From Deltaproteobacteria bacterium (GTDB lineage Bacteria > Desulfobacterota > Desulfobacteria > Desulfobacterales > SURF-15), in contig JAHEHB010000336.1 of assembly GCA_024644775.1 (NCBI GenBank), positions 1 to 6,200 on the forward strand: a stretch of DNA of 6,200 bases, written 5' to 3'. The translations under genes were made by a program, and so were the position numbers. Under the pieces are notes generated by a model that saw only the letters and a program-made list of their open reading frames with translations, was not told the DNA's origin and did no database searches. Below are positions 5,592-6,200 of this stretch, piece after piece. Positions within the stretch are counted from its first letter, which is position 1. Every line of letters starts with the position of its first letter.

Positions 5592-6200
5592 ATGAGTCAG
5601 GACGGATCAGACAGCTGGTTTTTAGGGATCGATTTGGGTACAGGGAGTTGCAAATCGGTGGTCATCGATGAAAACGCCCGAATTTTGGGGTTTGGGGTGG
5701 GCGATTATTCGAGTGATAGTGTGCAGACAAAGTGGAGAGAGCAAGATCCCACTGCCATGATCGAGGGCATGATCCGATCGACGCGGTCCGCCATCGATCA
5801 GGCGGGCGTTGGTGCAAATGCGTGTGCCGGTGTCAGCCTCGGCAGTGCGTTGCATGGTATTCTTGCTGTGGATAAAAAGGGCCATCCCATAACCGGCGTT
5901 ATTACATGGGCGGACGATCGTGCATCCCGCCAAACGCAGAAAGTAAAGGAGACATCTGATACGGTAACCTTATACCAGCAAACCGGTTGTCCTTCCCATT
6001 GGACGTATCCGCTCTATAAGCTGATTTGGCTTCGTGAGACGCAGCCTGAGATTTTTAAAAAGGCGGACCGGTTTATTTCTGCAAAGGAATTTATCACCAG
6101 GCGACTCGTTGGGGAGTATTTGGTGGACTATTCACTTGCCGCCGGTTCAGGGCTCCTAAATACGCATACGCAAACGTGGAGTGATACCGCTTTGGATTTA
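5592..6200 (+). CDS. FGGY-family carbohydrate kinase, gluconokinase-like (3' end outside window)
   Basis: The first 203 codons of an FGGY sugar kinase, about 40% of a usual 490-520 residue protein. These cytoplasmic enzymes phosphorylate a sugar or sugar acid with ATP. The N-terminal FGGY domain shows the phosphate loop FLGIDLGTGSCKSVVID (10-26), then W48-R-E-Q-D-P (usual before the first long helix), SLGSALHGILAVDKKG (82-97), the TWADDR motif (105-110), TGCPSHWTYPLYKLIWL (131-147), FISAKEFI (161-168) and YLVDYSLAAGSGL (176-188). The LHG, TWADDR and PLYKL features fit the Bacillus GntK-type gluconokinase group best, though xylulokinase or another substrate remains possible. The second domain with the catalytic Asp and C-terminal ATP motifs lies beyond the window. 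ATG 5592 has GGAG (5583-5586) 5 bases upstream. The gene has its own promoter after a 325-base gap, so it is functionally separate from the ruv block. Confidence 0.9.
   Translation, partial: MSQDGSDSWFLGIDLGTGSCKSVVIDENARILGFGVGDYSSDSVQTKWREQDPTAMIEGMIRSTRSAIDQAGVGANACAGVSLGSALHGILAVDKKGHPITGVITWADDRASRQTQKVKETSDTVTLYQQTGCPSHWTYPLYKLIWLRETQPEIFKKADRFISAKEFITRRLVGEYLVDYSLAAGSGLLNTHTQTWSDTALDL

Noticed and set aside
5477..5671. A 64-codon open frame starting in the kinase leader
   Set aside because: No ribosome binding site precedes its ATG, which would sit at the predicted transcript start. It overlaps the kinase by 80 bases in another frame, and the protein looks like translated AT-rich leader.
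5622..5933. A 103-codon minus-strand open frame inside the kinase
   Set aside because: It is antisense to well-conserved FGGY kinase motifs and has no recognisable features.

Overview
The window is a stretch of ordinary chromosome from a Gram-negative bacterium. The envelope genes (tolB, pal, cpoB) require an outer membrane, and both Pal and the CpoB homologue carry lipoprotein signals. The protein style (Pal motif GHCDERG, lipoprotein CpoB, divergent RuvA/RuvB) and two intergenic repeat-like sequences suggest Desulfobacterota, probably a Desulfobacterales-type sulfate reducer. That placement is from memory of such genomes and was not tested by a search.

All seven genes lie on the + strand, in three blocks. 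Block 1 (1-2248) is the end of a Tol-Pal cluster: the last 150 residues of TolB, then Pal 30 bases later, then a 204-base gap with two perfect hairpins, then CpoB (YbgF), closed by a strong rho-independent terminator. These proteins link the outer membrane to peptidoglycan and help envelope constriction at division. Block 2 (about 2249-5266) is ruvC-ruvA-ruvB followed by a SAM hydroxide adenosyltransferase (DUF62) gene. RuvA loads RuvB on Holliday junctions, RuvB drives branch migration and RuvC cuts. The ruvA and ruvB genes overlap by 4 bases. The DUF62 gene starts 9 bases after ruvB and has no obvious link to recombination. Block 3 (5267-6200) is a 325-base intergenic region with several dyads, a short tandem repeat and a good sigma70-type promoter, leading into the N-terminal 203 codons of an FGGY sugar kinase, most like gluconokinase, cut by the window end.

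I found no convincing new system. The points most worth a second look are the promoter with an overlapping 13-bp dyad upstream of the kinase, the two candidate dispersed repeats (1158-1189 and 5409-5433), the unusual acidic-pin region of RuvA with a matching divergent RuvB segment, and the placement of the SAM hydrolase in the ruv operon. I see no tRNA, rRNA, CRISPR array, insertion sequence or broken gene.
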